Shown in pieces: positions 1 through 7,278 of a DNA stretch of 64,000 nt. The notes beneath the pieces were generated by a model. It worked only from the letters and a program-made list of their open reading frames with translations. It did no database searches and was not told the DNA's origin. Source of the DNA: Segetibacter sp. 3557_3 (GTDB taxonomy: Bacteria > Bacteroidota > Bacteroidia > Chitinophagales > Chitinophagaceae); the NCBI RefSeq assembly GCF_004354985.1, contig NZ_SMSK01000022.1, positions 1 to 64,000 of the forward strand, read 5' to 3'. Positions within the stretch are counted from its first letter, which is position 1. Each line of letters starts with the position of its first letter. The position numbers and the translations under genes were made by a program.

Positions 1-142
1 CTTTAGCTGAGTGCGTAGCTCAAGTTCCGCGCCTGTTGATTGGTCAACCAATCAGCACCTTTTTGGAAGATCAAAAAATCTCGGTGAATGCTCATTTCTG
101 TACTGAAATTATTCCGGCTCTGACCTTCGTATATGATTTAGT

Positions 143-733
143 TCATGGTGTATATTCTGCTGATCTCATCGAAAGGTAAGCTCTATAGCTGTTGAACGTA
201 TTCGGGCTCCAGCGCGGCTTTATCTCCCCGCACTTCTCAAGGATTAGTTTGACATGTTTCCTTTTCACTTGATCGATAGGGAGAAAATCTAGCTGCAAGA
301 ATTTAGCAGCCTTAATAACATATTTCAGTACACTTTTAAGATCCTCTTGGGTGTGTTTGGAACAAACGAGCTTGCCGACAGTGTACGTTAACGCATCAAC
401 TAAGTTTAGTTTTACGGGATCATCTTCCTGGTTTGATGTTCTCTTCGTACGGGTAATCGGGTTATACGCTTCAGACTTAAGAACAATGTTTAATTCGTTG
501 TCCATTAAGACCTTTACAGCGTTTCTCCGCTCGGCCAACGTTTTAAATCTATTGATGCCGCCTTTGACAATACAAAGTTTGCCATATTTAAGTTTGGGAT
601 CTGTTTTGAAACTCGGATCGTGAAAGTAGTATTGTATATACCAGTCTTTAGCGAGCGAAGCTCCCTTAAGGTTCCAATTTTTCGGGTAAACAGTAATCTC
701 GCTGCAGCTGCAACCAATAGGTGGAGAAATCAT
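143..733 (-). pseudogene. Truncated site-specific integrase (N-terminal half)
   Basis: The 196-residue product resembles the N-terminal part of Bacteroidota tyrosine recombinases: an opening segment with ITVYPKNWN and KDWYIQYYFHDP, the motif GKLCIVKGGINRFKT, then a SAM-like core-binding domain around residues 110-190. The catalytic C-terminal half (the R, HxxR, H and Y residues) is absent. Reading stops at TGA at 143, and the three frames down to base 1 do not restore a recognisable catalytic domain, so the gene looks broken rather than cut by the window edge. Full-length relatives run to about 400 residues. It starts about 107 bases downstream of a tRNA-Arg remnant, in the same orientation. 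The integrase identity is fairly secure; whether this is a pseudogene or a frameshifted gene is inference. Confidence 0.7.
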
Positions 734-839
734 AGTTGTAGCTTTTATTAACGATTTTATAAACTGTTATTAAAAAGCTACAGAACAAGGAGATAATAAA
801 AAATGCTGAAAGACAGTGCTGTACTGCCTTTCAACTTAG

Positions 840-914
840 TGACCGCGTTAGGGTTCAAACCTAAAACCTTCTGATCCGTAGTCAGATGCTCTGGCTTGTT
901 CATCTCGGGAGGTC
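840..914 (-). pseudogene. tRNA-Arg(ACG) remnant, probably an integration attachment site
   Basis: On the minus strand the 3' two thirds form a clean tRNA: an anticodon stem TCTGA/TCAGA with loop CTACGGA (anticodon ACG, arginine), a T-arm TTAGG-TTTGAAC-CCTAA, and the 3' acceptor strand CGCGGTC. The 5' part is degenerate: no D-stem can form, and the 5' acceptor strand GACCTCC pairs with the 3' strand at only five of seven positions. No CCA is encoded. A preserved 3' half with a lost 5' half is what remains when an element integrates into a tRNA 3' end. It lies between two integrase genes. A working but odd tRNA is possible, though less likely. Confidence 0.55.
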
Positions 915-979
915 TATTTCAACAGTTTAGATATCTCACAAAAAAATAATTTCTATAACAGTAATGAGATGGTCAAATG

Positions 980-2194
980 CTATCTTGATAGTTTCTCTCT
1001 CAGTGTTAACATGTCGGAACTTACCTTGGAGTCGATAATCTTTGCGTAATGTTGAGTTTGCTTCAATGAAGAGTGCCCAAGCATTTTGGAGACAGTTTCA
1101 ATAGGAACACCATTTGTTAAAGTAATCGTGGTTGCAAACGTGTGTCTGGCGATGTGGGAAGTCAACATTTTATTTATTCCACATACTGCAGCAATCTCTT
1201 TTAAATAGTCATTCATCTTTTGGTTGCTCGGAACGGGAAGTGGAATGTTTCTGCTCAAGCAAACAGGATCATTCGCATATTTTTCGATGAGCTCTACTGC
1301 AGCCGGCAACAATGGAACTGCTGAACGAGTCTCCGTTTTCTGCCGATATGTGAAAATCCATAATTCTCCATCTATACCCTTGCTGACGTCACAAGCCTTC
1401 AACTTTTTTACATCCGCATAGGCAAGGCCGGTGTAGCAACAAAAAAGAAACACATCGCGAACGTGTTCCAAACGATCGGTAGCAAACTTCTTTTCTGTAA
1501 TCCGTTGAATTTCTTCGGCGGTAAGACAAATCCTATCGACGGTTTTAACTCTACCTTTATAGTTCGAGAAAGGGTTCATGACAATCCAACCATTGGCCAT
1601 GCAAATTCGAATAATCTTTTTAAAGTTCTTGACGTATTTAACTGCCGAATTGTTCAGGCAGTTACAAACTGTCCTAAGGTAAAAATCATAATCCTCTATA
1701 AAGCAATGATCAATTTTCTTGATGTCGATATCACTCACACCGTATCGATACCTAAGAAACTCTCGCGTATGCCTAAACGAAGTTTCATAACGCTGCAATG
1801 TACCTTTTGCGAATTCCTTACCCACAAGAGCCGCGATCTTTCTGTTATGGTCGCTAAAAGTTTCCATAAGCATGCGGTTTTTCTCTCCAGAGCCTGTAAA
1901 GACATCTTTGATATCGAGCGCTGTAATCGTCTCTCGTTGCTCGGACAATCTTCGATGAGCATCGTACACTTTGGACTGCAAGTTGTCTAGCAAGGCATTT
2001 AAGCTCTTCACTTCTTCTTTTGTGCCGATCAGCCGACTGGCTTTGCTGTTCCATCGTAACGGATCACACTCCCGACCTGCACTGATTTCTGCTCTTTTCC
2101 CGTCAACAGTGATTCTGAGGTAAATTGGTACTGGCCCCGCTGTGTAATTTTTTGGCTTCTTCAAATAGAAAAGTAAGCTAAAGTTGGAATTCAT
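980..2194 (-). CDS. Tyrosine recombinase / site-specific integrase
   Basis: This is a complete 404-residue phage-type integrase of the Bacteroidota family. It has an N-terminal arm-binding domain (FSLLFYLKKPKNYTAG), a SAM-like core-binding domain in the middle and a C-terminal catalytic domain. The catalytic HxxR box is visible in TSHIARHTFAT and the final H and Y in LGHSSLKQTQHY. The first catalytic Arg position reads TGLAYADV, a substitution also seen in other Bacteroidota recombinases. An upstream ATG at 2227 would add 11 residues, but it lies upstream of the predicted minus-7 box (2216-2223), so ATG 2194 is chosen. The gene reads away from the tRNA-Ser about 240 bases upstream, as expected for an element inserted at that tRNA. 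Confidence 0.9.
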   Translation of the reverse strand: MNSNFSLLFYLKKPKNYTAGPVPIYLRITVDGKRAEISAGRECDPLRWNSKASRLIGTKEEVKSLNALLDNLQSKVYDAHRRLSEQRETITALDIKDVFTGSGEKNRMLMETFSDHNRKIAALVGKEFAKGTLQRYETSFRHTREFLRYRYGVSDIDIKKIDHCFIEDYDFYLRTVCNCLNNSAVKYVKNFKKIIRICMANGWIVMNPFSNYKGRVKTVDRICLTAEEIQRITEKKFATDRLEHVRDVFLFCCYTGLAYADVKKLKACDVSKGIDGELWIFTYRQKTETRSAVPLLPAAVELIEKYANDPVCLSRNIPLPVPSNQKMNDYLKEIAAVCGINKMLTSHIARHTFATTITLTNGVPIETVSKMLGHSSLKQTQHYAKIIDSKVSSDMLTLREKLSR

Positions 2195-2215
2195 GACATA
2201 ATCATTAAAGGTGAA

Positions 2216-2246
2216 CAAAATTAGCATTGCGGGTTAGGGGAGACAA
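2216..2246 (-). promoter_or_regulatory. Integrase promoter (TTG-N20-TAATTTTG)
   Basis: On the minus strand TTG (2246-2244) is followed after 20 bases by TAATTTTG (2223-2216), matching the Bacteroidota consensus TTG / TAnnTTTG. Transcription would begin near 2210, leaving a short leader before ATG 2194. This promoter decides the start codon of the integrase. Confidence 0.6.
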
Positions 2247-2247
2247 G

Positions 2248-2266
2248 ATGTTCATCAGATGAACAT
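2248..2266. promoter_or_regulatory. Palindromic operator-like site upstream of the integrase promoter
   Basis: A perfect inverted repeat, ATGTTCATC-A-GATGAACAT, sits two bases upstream of the minus-33 element of the integrase promoter. Symmetry and position suggest a dimeric regulator site. No candidate regulator gene is in the window. Confidence 0.45.
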
Positions 2267-2381
2267 GTAGGTGGTAAAACAGCCAATCTGGTGAGTAAAA
2301 CTAGGCTGAACTTTGAACTCACCGAATCACTCACCACTTTTTTGAGAAACGGTGAATGTTTTGAGCACCGTCTCCTAAGTA

Positions 2382-2414
2382 AAAAGCCCGCAAACACTGA
2401 GTTTGCGGGCTTTT
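2382..2414 (-). terminator. Intrinsic terminator downstream of tRNA-Ser
   Basis: A 14-bp perfect stem (AAAAGCCCGCAAAC / GTTTGCGGGCTTTT) with a 5-base loop and T-rich flank. It follows the 3' end of tRNA-Ser by 21 bases and would also stop transcription from the opposite strand. Confidence 0.8.
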
Positions 2415-2435
2415 GATACAGTTTGATGTGCTATC

Positions 2436-2525
2436 TGGCGGAGACTAAGGGATTCGAACCCTTGATACCCTTTCGAGTATACACACTTTCCAGGCGTGCT
2501 CCTTCAACCACTCGGACAAGTCTCC
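2436..2525 (-). tRNA. tRNA-Ser(GGA)
   Basis: A 90-base tRNA with a long variable arm typical of serine. The acceptor pairs GGAGACT with AGTCTCC, followed by discriminator G and an encoded CCA. The anticodon loop contains GGA and the T-arm carries GGTTCGAATCC. Its 3' end faces the integrase, so it is a plausible attachment site for the element lying to the left. Confidence 0.95.
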
Positions 2526-2533
2526 AGTTTGAG

Positions 2534-2558
2534 GCCTGCAAAAATAATGATTGCAGGC
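2534..2558 (-). promoter_or_regulatory. tRNA-Ser minus-7 element inside a hairpin at the tatD end
   Basis: An 8-bp inverted repeat, GCCTGCAA / TTGCAGGC, starts at the tatD stop codon. Its loop and right arm contain TATTTTTG (2546-2539, minus strand), a match to TAnnTTTG placed 14 bases before tRNA-Ser. No TTG lies at the expected spacing, so the promoter call rests on the minus-7 element alone. Confidence 0.4.
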
Positions 2559-3325
2559 TAGTGACCGAATATTTTTTCGGCATTGGCAGATGTTACCATC
2601 GCAACCTCCTCCCCGCTGACACCCTTCGCTTGCGCAATAGCTTCAACAATGTGCCCCAGGTAGGCCGGCTCATTGCGCTTACCCCTGAATGGAACAGGCG
2701 ACAGGTAAGGCGCATCCGTTTCCAGCACAAGGTGCTCAAGGCTTACGCCTTTCAGCGTTTCTGCAAGCCCCGACTTCTTATACGTTACTACCCCGCCTAT
2801 CCCCAGCAGAAAACCCATATCGACAATGGCTGTAGCCTCAGCAGAACCATCACCAAAACAATGAAAGATACCCCGAAGCCCCCGACCGGCAAATGGCTTA
2901 ACGGCTGCTATGGTTTCGGCGGTTGCATTGCGCGAATGAATGACAATCGGTAGTTGATATTGAAGCGCCAATTCCATCTGCATATTAAATGCTTCCAATT
3001 GCTCACGAACAAAGGTTTTATCCCAATAAAAATCAAGACCAATCTCACCTACCGCAACAAACTTTCGCTTGCTTAACCAATCTGAAACAATCATTAATTC
3101 ATCTTTATAATCTTCCTTTACCGAACAGGGATGCAATCCCATCATGGGAAAACATTCCCCTGCATAGAGGGTCTCCAATTTTAGCATATCATCCACGACC
3201 CGGCTATTAATTGAAGGAAGGTAAAACCGCGCTACGCCTGCGTTTCGTGCCTTTTGTATAATATCATCGAGATCATTTGCAAATTCTTTTAAATACAAGT
3301 GACAGTGACTATCGATCAATTTCAT
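2558..3325 (-). CDS. TatD family metal-dependent deoxyribonuclease
   Basis: The 255-residue protein has the TatD/amidohydrolase TIM-barrel pattern: the metal-binding DSHCH at residues 5-9, GLHPC near 64-68, the metal-ligand glutamate in VGEIGLDFYWD, histidines in IVIHSRNA and FHCFGD, and the aspartate in LETDAPYLSP. TatD proteins are Mg/Mn-dependent 3'-5' exonucleases acting on DNA or RNA in the cytoplasm; the physiological substrate here is inference. The length is normal for the family. It stands upstream of tRNA-Ser on the same strand with a hairpin at its stop codon. Confidence 0.92.
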   Translation of the reverse strand: MKLIDSHCHLYLKEFANDLDDIIQKARNAGVARFYLPSINSRVVDDMLKLETLYAGECFPMMGLHPCSVKEDYKDELMIVSDWLSKRKFVAVGEIGLDFYWDKTFVREQLEAFNMQMELALQYQLPIVIHSRNATAETIAAVKPFAGRGLRGIFHCFGDGSAEATAIVDMGFLLGIGGVVTYKKSGLAETLKGVSLEHLVLETDAPYLSPVPFRGKRNEPAYLGHIVEAIAQAKGVSGEEVAMVTSANAEKIFGH

Positions 3326-3498
3326 ATCGCAAATATCAACCTTTTAAACGCGGGCTGACGCGCATTAACAACAACGTTAAATAATTATGAGCACAAAGAA
3401 ATAAAACGGAAACAACCTGCGTTTATACCATGCTTAACACAACAAGCAAAACTTTAACAACCAAACACAAACACGTTTTCATAGGGTACGGATTAAAC

Positions 3499-3522
3499 GG
3501 GCCAGGGTTTCTACCCAGGCCC
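3499..3522. terminator. Hairpin at the end of the deacetylase gene
   Basis: GGGCC and GGCCC pair around an inner GGG/CCC. The T-run is better on the plus strand (TCTCTTTTTT) than on the minus strand, so termination of the minus-strand gene is plausible but weak. Confidence 0.45.
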
Positions 3523-4152
3523 TCTCTTTTTTAACTCACTCCGTACAATCTTCTTAAAGGCATAGCCTTTCTCAGCAAAGTGTTCCAACATCCGTGGCAA
3601 AGCATACTGCATTCTTTCAAAGGCCTTTTCACTATCGTGAAAAACAACGATTGATCCCGGCTTTGTATTTTCAATTACATAACTCAAACTTTTCTCCGGG
3701 GTTAGCTTGATATCAAAGTCGCCACTTAAAACATCCCACATAATGATTTCAAACGTTGGCTCAAGCTGTTGTATCTGAAACCTTGATATTCTTCCATACG
3801 GCGGCCTGAAAAGACTGCTGTCGATGTACTTCCTGGCTTCCATCACATCTTTAAGGTAGATGTCATCTCTTGTTTGCCAACCATTCAAATGGTTATTCGT
3901 ATGATTACCGATTGCGTGCCCTTCATCTGCAATACGCCTGTAGATCGCAGACGCTAGACGTACATTTTTGCCGATACAAAAAAATGTTGCTTTTGCATTG
4001 AAGGCTTTGAGTGTATCAAGTACAAACGGGGTTGCAACCGGGTGTGGGCCATCATCAAACGTCAGGTAAATCTCCTTCTCTTCAGAAGGGATATCCCAGG
4101 TGAGTTTTGAATACAACCGCTTTAACCACCACGGCGACTTTACTAAATACAT
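3511..4152 (-). CDS. Polysaccharide deacetylase (NodB domain, CE4)
   Basis: The 213-residue protein carries the NodB metal-dependent deacetylase motifs in order: TFDDGP at 31-36 (catalytic base and metal Asp), the metal histidines in GNHTNNH (84 and 88), RPPYG at 116-120 and a C-terminal VVFHDSE with the catalytic His. Members remove N- or O-acetyl groups from chitin-like polymers, peptidoglycan or xylan. There is no clear signal peptide, but the N-terminus is short and aromatic (SPWWLKRLYSK). Substrate cannot be told from sequence. It is followed by a 288-base gap containing a dispersed repeat. Confidence 0.9.
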   Translation of the reverse strand: MYLVKSPWWLKRLYSKLTWDIPSEEKEIYLTFDDGPHPVATPFVLDTLKAFNAKATFFCIGKNVRLASAIYRRIADEGHAIGNHTNNHLNGWQTRDDIYLKDVMEARKYIDSSLFRPPYGRISRFQIQQLEPTFEIIMWDVLSGDFDIKLTPEKSLSYVIENTKPGSIVVFHDSEKAFERMQYALPRMLEHFAEKGYAFKKIVRSELKKRGPG

Positions 4153-4300
4153 ATCTTGAGCTTACGTTTATAATTATCTAACACCTGCAGCATTTACAAT
4201 AAGGTTCATCTTATACATTCAAAGTAAACTATCACTCATATGGCACGGACATATCTCTGGCTGCTATCCTAGTTTCTTTAAGGCCGCGCAATGAGATTTG

Positions 4301-4330
4301 GTACAAGAGTGCGACGCAAGGATGCCCAAT
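4301..4330 (+). repeat. Dispersed intergenic repeat, copy A
   Basis: GTACAAGAGTGCGACGCAA followed by GGATGCC. It shares the GTACAAG...GAGTG..AC.CAA core with four other intergenic copies at about 9.8, 30.0, 37.7 and 43.8 kb. Copies A and D form a subgroup with GAGTGCGACGCAA. Confidence 0.55.
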
Positions 4331-4440
4331 AGAATTAATACAGCCGAGTCCAAAAAAAACCCGAATTCAACAACTCAAAATTATTCATCGATAAATGCAA
4401 TTCATTTATTTCACAATTCAACTAAATACCAATAGAATTC

Positions 4441-5415
4441 CTACGCAAATTTTATGATTACTAAAATGCTATTCTCCATAAACAACAATGTGAATAACCC
4501 TGGTTCCCTGCCGGTGTATTTTACCATGACTTGCAACAAAGCTTCTTGCGTATGTTCATCTAACAATAGTTGATCCATAAACAGGGTTATCTTTTCTTGT
4601 TGTTGAACAGGAATGCCACCCTCTCTTACAGCGTCATTAATAAATCCAGGTAAGAAAAACGGGTAAGCAATCGTAGTCATATCCGTACTTGAAAATAATT
4701 CGCAACTGATTATACGCTGTTTTGTAATTGCAATAAACCCCGCAAATAAGCTGTCGCTATTCCGGTATTTATCCATGAAATAGCGTAAATAAAAACTATC
4801 GGCAATTGGCTTAGCTGAATGCAATTGTAGATACGGCCATACTTCTGAATTTTTTCGAACTGCCATAAATTGACGTTCTATCTCCTTCCAAACATGCGAC
4901 TGCCTCCCCGTTTTATCCATTACTTTTTTTAGCGAAATATCAGCAGTCCCTTTATGCTTAAATGCCGTTTGTTTATCGTCCCACCTGCCCTTTTCCACGC
5001 AAAATACATCCACATAACTTGCTGCTTTCCCTGGCGATAAAATGCGCGTTTCACCAATCATCCGGTCCTGCTTTCCACCTGCAAGCAGGTCCCCGCTATT
5101 CAACAGGATGTTGTCTTTTGAATGGTTGAAAATTTCCAGCGTATTTACCGATGCCCCACGACTATCCTGTACTTCCCGTATCCTAACCTTGCCCTTTTGT
5201 ATCGCCTCCGGCAAGCTAATTAACTTGCCATTTAGAACGGGAACAGTTGCCTTTAAACCATCCGGCGATTTGAAGCGCAGCGGTATAAGTTGAAGATCCT
5301 TATACGTCCAGGCTGAGTCATACTGCACCCACACCGTTTCATACGTGAGTTGCGCCTGCACTACCTGCTGAAAGCAAACAGTCATCAACAGCAACAATAA
5401 CCGGTGGCTTTTCAT
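4441..5415 (-). CDS. Secreted ARPP-1 (DUF6569) domain protein
   Basis: The 324-residue product begins with a signal peptide (hydrophobic LLLLLMTVCF, cleavage near VQA-Q at about residue 21). Residues about 45-260 match the ARPP-1/DUF6569 pattern, notably LNSGDLLAGGKQDRMIGET and VFCVEKGRW. The family's molecular function is not established to my knowledge. The tail after about residue 295 is hydrophobic (LFTLLFMENSILVIIKFA), possibly a C-terminal anchor or a degraded end. It stands alone between the deacetylase and the divergent gltX. Confidence 0.7.
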   Translation of the reverse strand: MKSHRLLLLLMTVCFQQVVQAQLTYETVWVQYDSAWTYKDLQLIPLRFKSPDGLKATVPVLNGKLISLPEAIQKGKVRIREVQDSRGASVNTLEIFNHSKDNILLNSGDLLAGGKQDRMIGETRILSPGKAASYVDVFCVEKGRWDDKQTAFKHKGTADISLKKVMDKTGRQSHVWKEIERQFMAVRKNSEVWPYLQLHSAKPIADSFYLRYFMDKYRNSDSLFAGFIAITKQRIISCELFSSTDMTTIAYPFFLPGFINDAVREGGIPVQQQEKITLFMDQLLLDEHTQEALLQVMVKYTGREPGLFTLLFMENSILVIIKFA

Positions 5416-5589
5416 GTACCTAAAAATAAGCGAGGCGCACCGGAGTACAAATTTTCCGTTGCAACAGTATCCTCATAAAGGATTTGAATACTAGTTTATA
5501 TGATCTTCTTGTACAGGCAACCCGGAGGCAGATGAAAGGCACATAAGAGCAATCACGCCGATTCGCAAGTCGTCTTTCAGGTTCTGTTT

Positions 5590-5597
5590 TATATTTG
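5590..5597 (+). promoter_or_regulatory. Minus-7 element of gltX
   Basis: TATATTTG matches TAnnTTTG exactly and ends only four bases before the gltX ATG (5602). If used, the mRNA would be leaderless or nearly so. No good TTG lies 19-21 bases upstream. Confidence 0.45.
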
Positions 5598-5601
5598 CAC
5601 T

Positions 5602-7131
5602 ATGACCGATACTAATGTAAGGGTACGTTTTGCGCCATCACCCACCGGCGGCCTGCACCTTGGAGGTGTACGTACCGTATTGTACAATTACCTTTTTGCC
5701 AAACAACATGGGGGCAAATTCATATTACGTATAGAAGACACCGATCAAAGCCGCTTTGTACCAGGGGCAGAAGAATATATACAGGATTGCCTGCAATGGT
5801 GTGGGTTGGAGCCCGACGAAAGTCCGCAACATGGCGGCCCGTATGCACCTTACCGGCAGAGCGAAAGAAAGGACCTGTACAGGCAGTTTGCATTACAACT
5901 TATCGACCAGGGAAATGCATACTATGCATTTGATACCCCTGAGGAACTGGATGCAATGCGACTGGAGTTTAAAACAGAAGACAACCCGTCCCCCACCTAC
6001 AATTATCAAACGCGGTTGAAAATGCGCAATGCTGAAACGTTGCCGGCTGATGAAGTGAGCCGGTTAATCAGCATTGGCACCCCTTATGTCATCCGCATTA
6101 AAATTCCGCAAAACGAAACGCTTACATTTATAGATATGATCAGGGGTGAAGTCAGTTTTAACTCCTTTCTTGTCGACGATAAAGTGTTGTTGAAGGCCGA
6201 TGGTATGCCCACCTATCATCTTGCCGTTGTGGTCGACGATTATGCGATGAAAATCACCCATGCCTTTCGTGGCGAAGAGTGGTTGCCCAGCGCACCTGTT
6301 CACATCCTGCTTTGGAAGTACCTTGGATGGATAGCCGACATGCCCATGTGGGCACACCTTCCACTGATTTTAAAGCCTGATGGTCATGGTAAATTAAGTA
6401 AACGCGATGGCGACAGGATGGGCTTCCCCGTATTTGCGATGAACTGGTACGATCCCAGGAGCAATGATTTGACCACCGGTTTTCGCGAGCTTGGTTTTTT
6501 ACCCGAAGCTTTTATAAACCTGCTTGCCGTGCTTGGCTGGAACGACGGTAGCGAACAGGAAATATTTTCCATTGATGAACTTATTCAAAAGTTTTCCATG
6601 GACAAGGTTCATAAAGGCGGGGCAAAATTTAATTACGAAAAAGCAAAGTGGTTTAATCATGAATGGATCAAGCGGCTTCCGTCACCTTACCTCGCTGAAA
6701 GGGTTAAAGCGGACTTTACCGCCAAGGGGATAACGGTGGCCAACGATGAAGTGCTCGTAAAGGTCCTTGATATGATTAAAGACCGGTGCACACTACTGAC
6801 CGACTTTTACGAACAAGGCGGGTTCTTTTTTAAGGCCCCGGCTACCCTCGATGTAGCCGCAATCAAACCAAAGTGGACCAACGACAAGTTTATGTTCTTC
6901 GACATACTTAGCGAAAAGCTGATGTTGATTGAAGAATGGAATGTTACCGCAATAGAAGCACTCTTTAAAGAAACAGCAACGGAAAAAAACATTAAGCTAG
7001 GTGAGTTACAACTGCCATTTAGAGTGATGCTTGTTGGCGGTAAATTTGGGCCCGGGGTGTTTGACATAGCAGCAACAATCGGGAAAGCGGAAACCATTAA
7101 CCGCATTAAATTTGCACTAACCCTGCTTTAA
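5602..7131 (+). CDS. gltX: Glutamate--tRNA ligase
   Basis: A 509-residue class I aminoacyl-tRNA synthetase that charges tRNA-Glu (and possibly tRNA-Gln for later amidation, since a gatA gene lies at 51.4 kb). The HIGH box is present as HLGG at 19-22 within RFAPSPTGGLHLGG, and the KMSKS box as KLSKR at 264-268. RIEDTD and the catalytic-core sequence are normal and the length is typical of Bacteroidota enzymes. A strong terminator follows directly, so it is likely transcribed alone. Confidence 0.97.
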   Translation: MTDTNVRVRFAPSPTGGLHLGGVRTVLYNYLFAKQHGGKFILRIEDTDQSRFVPGAEEYIQDCLQWCGLEPDESPQHGGPYAPYRQSERKDLYRQFALQLIDQGNAYYAFDTPEELDAMRLEFKTEDNPSPTYNYQTRLKMRNAETLPADEVSRLISIGTPYVIRIKIPQNETLTFIDMIRGEVSFNSFLVDDKVLLKADGMPTYHLAVVVDDYAMKITHAFRGEEWLPSAPVHILLWKYLGWIADMPMWAHLPLILKPDGHGKLSKRDGDRMGFPVFAMNWYDPRSNDLTTGFRELGFLPEAFINLLAVLGWNDGSEQEIFSIDELIQKFSMDKVHKGGAKFNYEKAKWFNHEWIKRLPSPYLAERVKADFTAKGITVANDEVLVKVLDMIKDRCTLLTDFYEQGGFFFKAPATLDVAAIKPKWTNDKFMFFDILSEKLMLIEEWNVTAIEALFKETATEKNIKLGELQLPFRVMLVGGKFGPGVFDIAATIGKAETINRIKFALTLL

Positions 7132-7154
7132 AATATTTGGTTAATTAATACATC

Positions 7155-7185
7155 GGCTGCGCGTTTACTGCGCAGCCTTTTTTTT
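7155..7185 (+). terminator. gltX terminator
   Basis: An 8-bp GC-rich stem GGCTGCGC / GCGCAGCC with a 7-base loop, followed by eight T residues, 23 bases after the gltX stop. Confidence 0.9.
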
Positions 7186-7278
7186 ATAAATGGGATTGAA
7201 ACTTTCGCACTGCATCCCTATTTTAGTTTTTGCAACTACAATTGCCACCTTTACTTTAAATGCACGCTTTCGTTTGCC

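Noticed and set aside
37-54. Inverted repeat TGATTGGT-CA-ACCAATCA at the left edge
   Set aside because: Eight base pairs with a two-base loop and no T-run or gene context; not enough to call a site.
840-914. Intact tRNA-Arg gene
   Set aside because: The anticodon arm, T-arm and 3' acceptor strand are good, but no D-stem forms and the 5' acceptor strand pairs poorly; a 3'-half remnant explains it better.
2195-2227. Longer integrase start at ATG 2227
   Set aside because: It lies upstream of the predicted minus-7 element, so it would not be on the mRNA.
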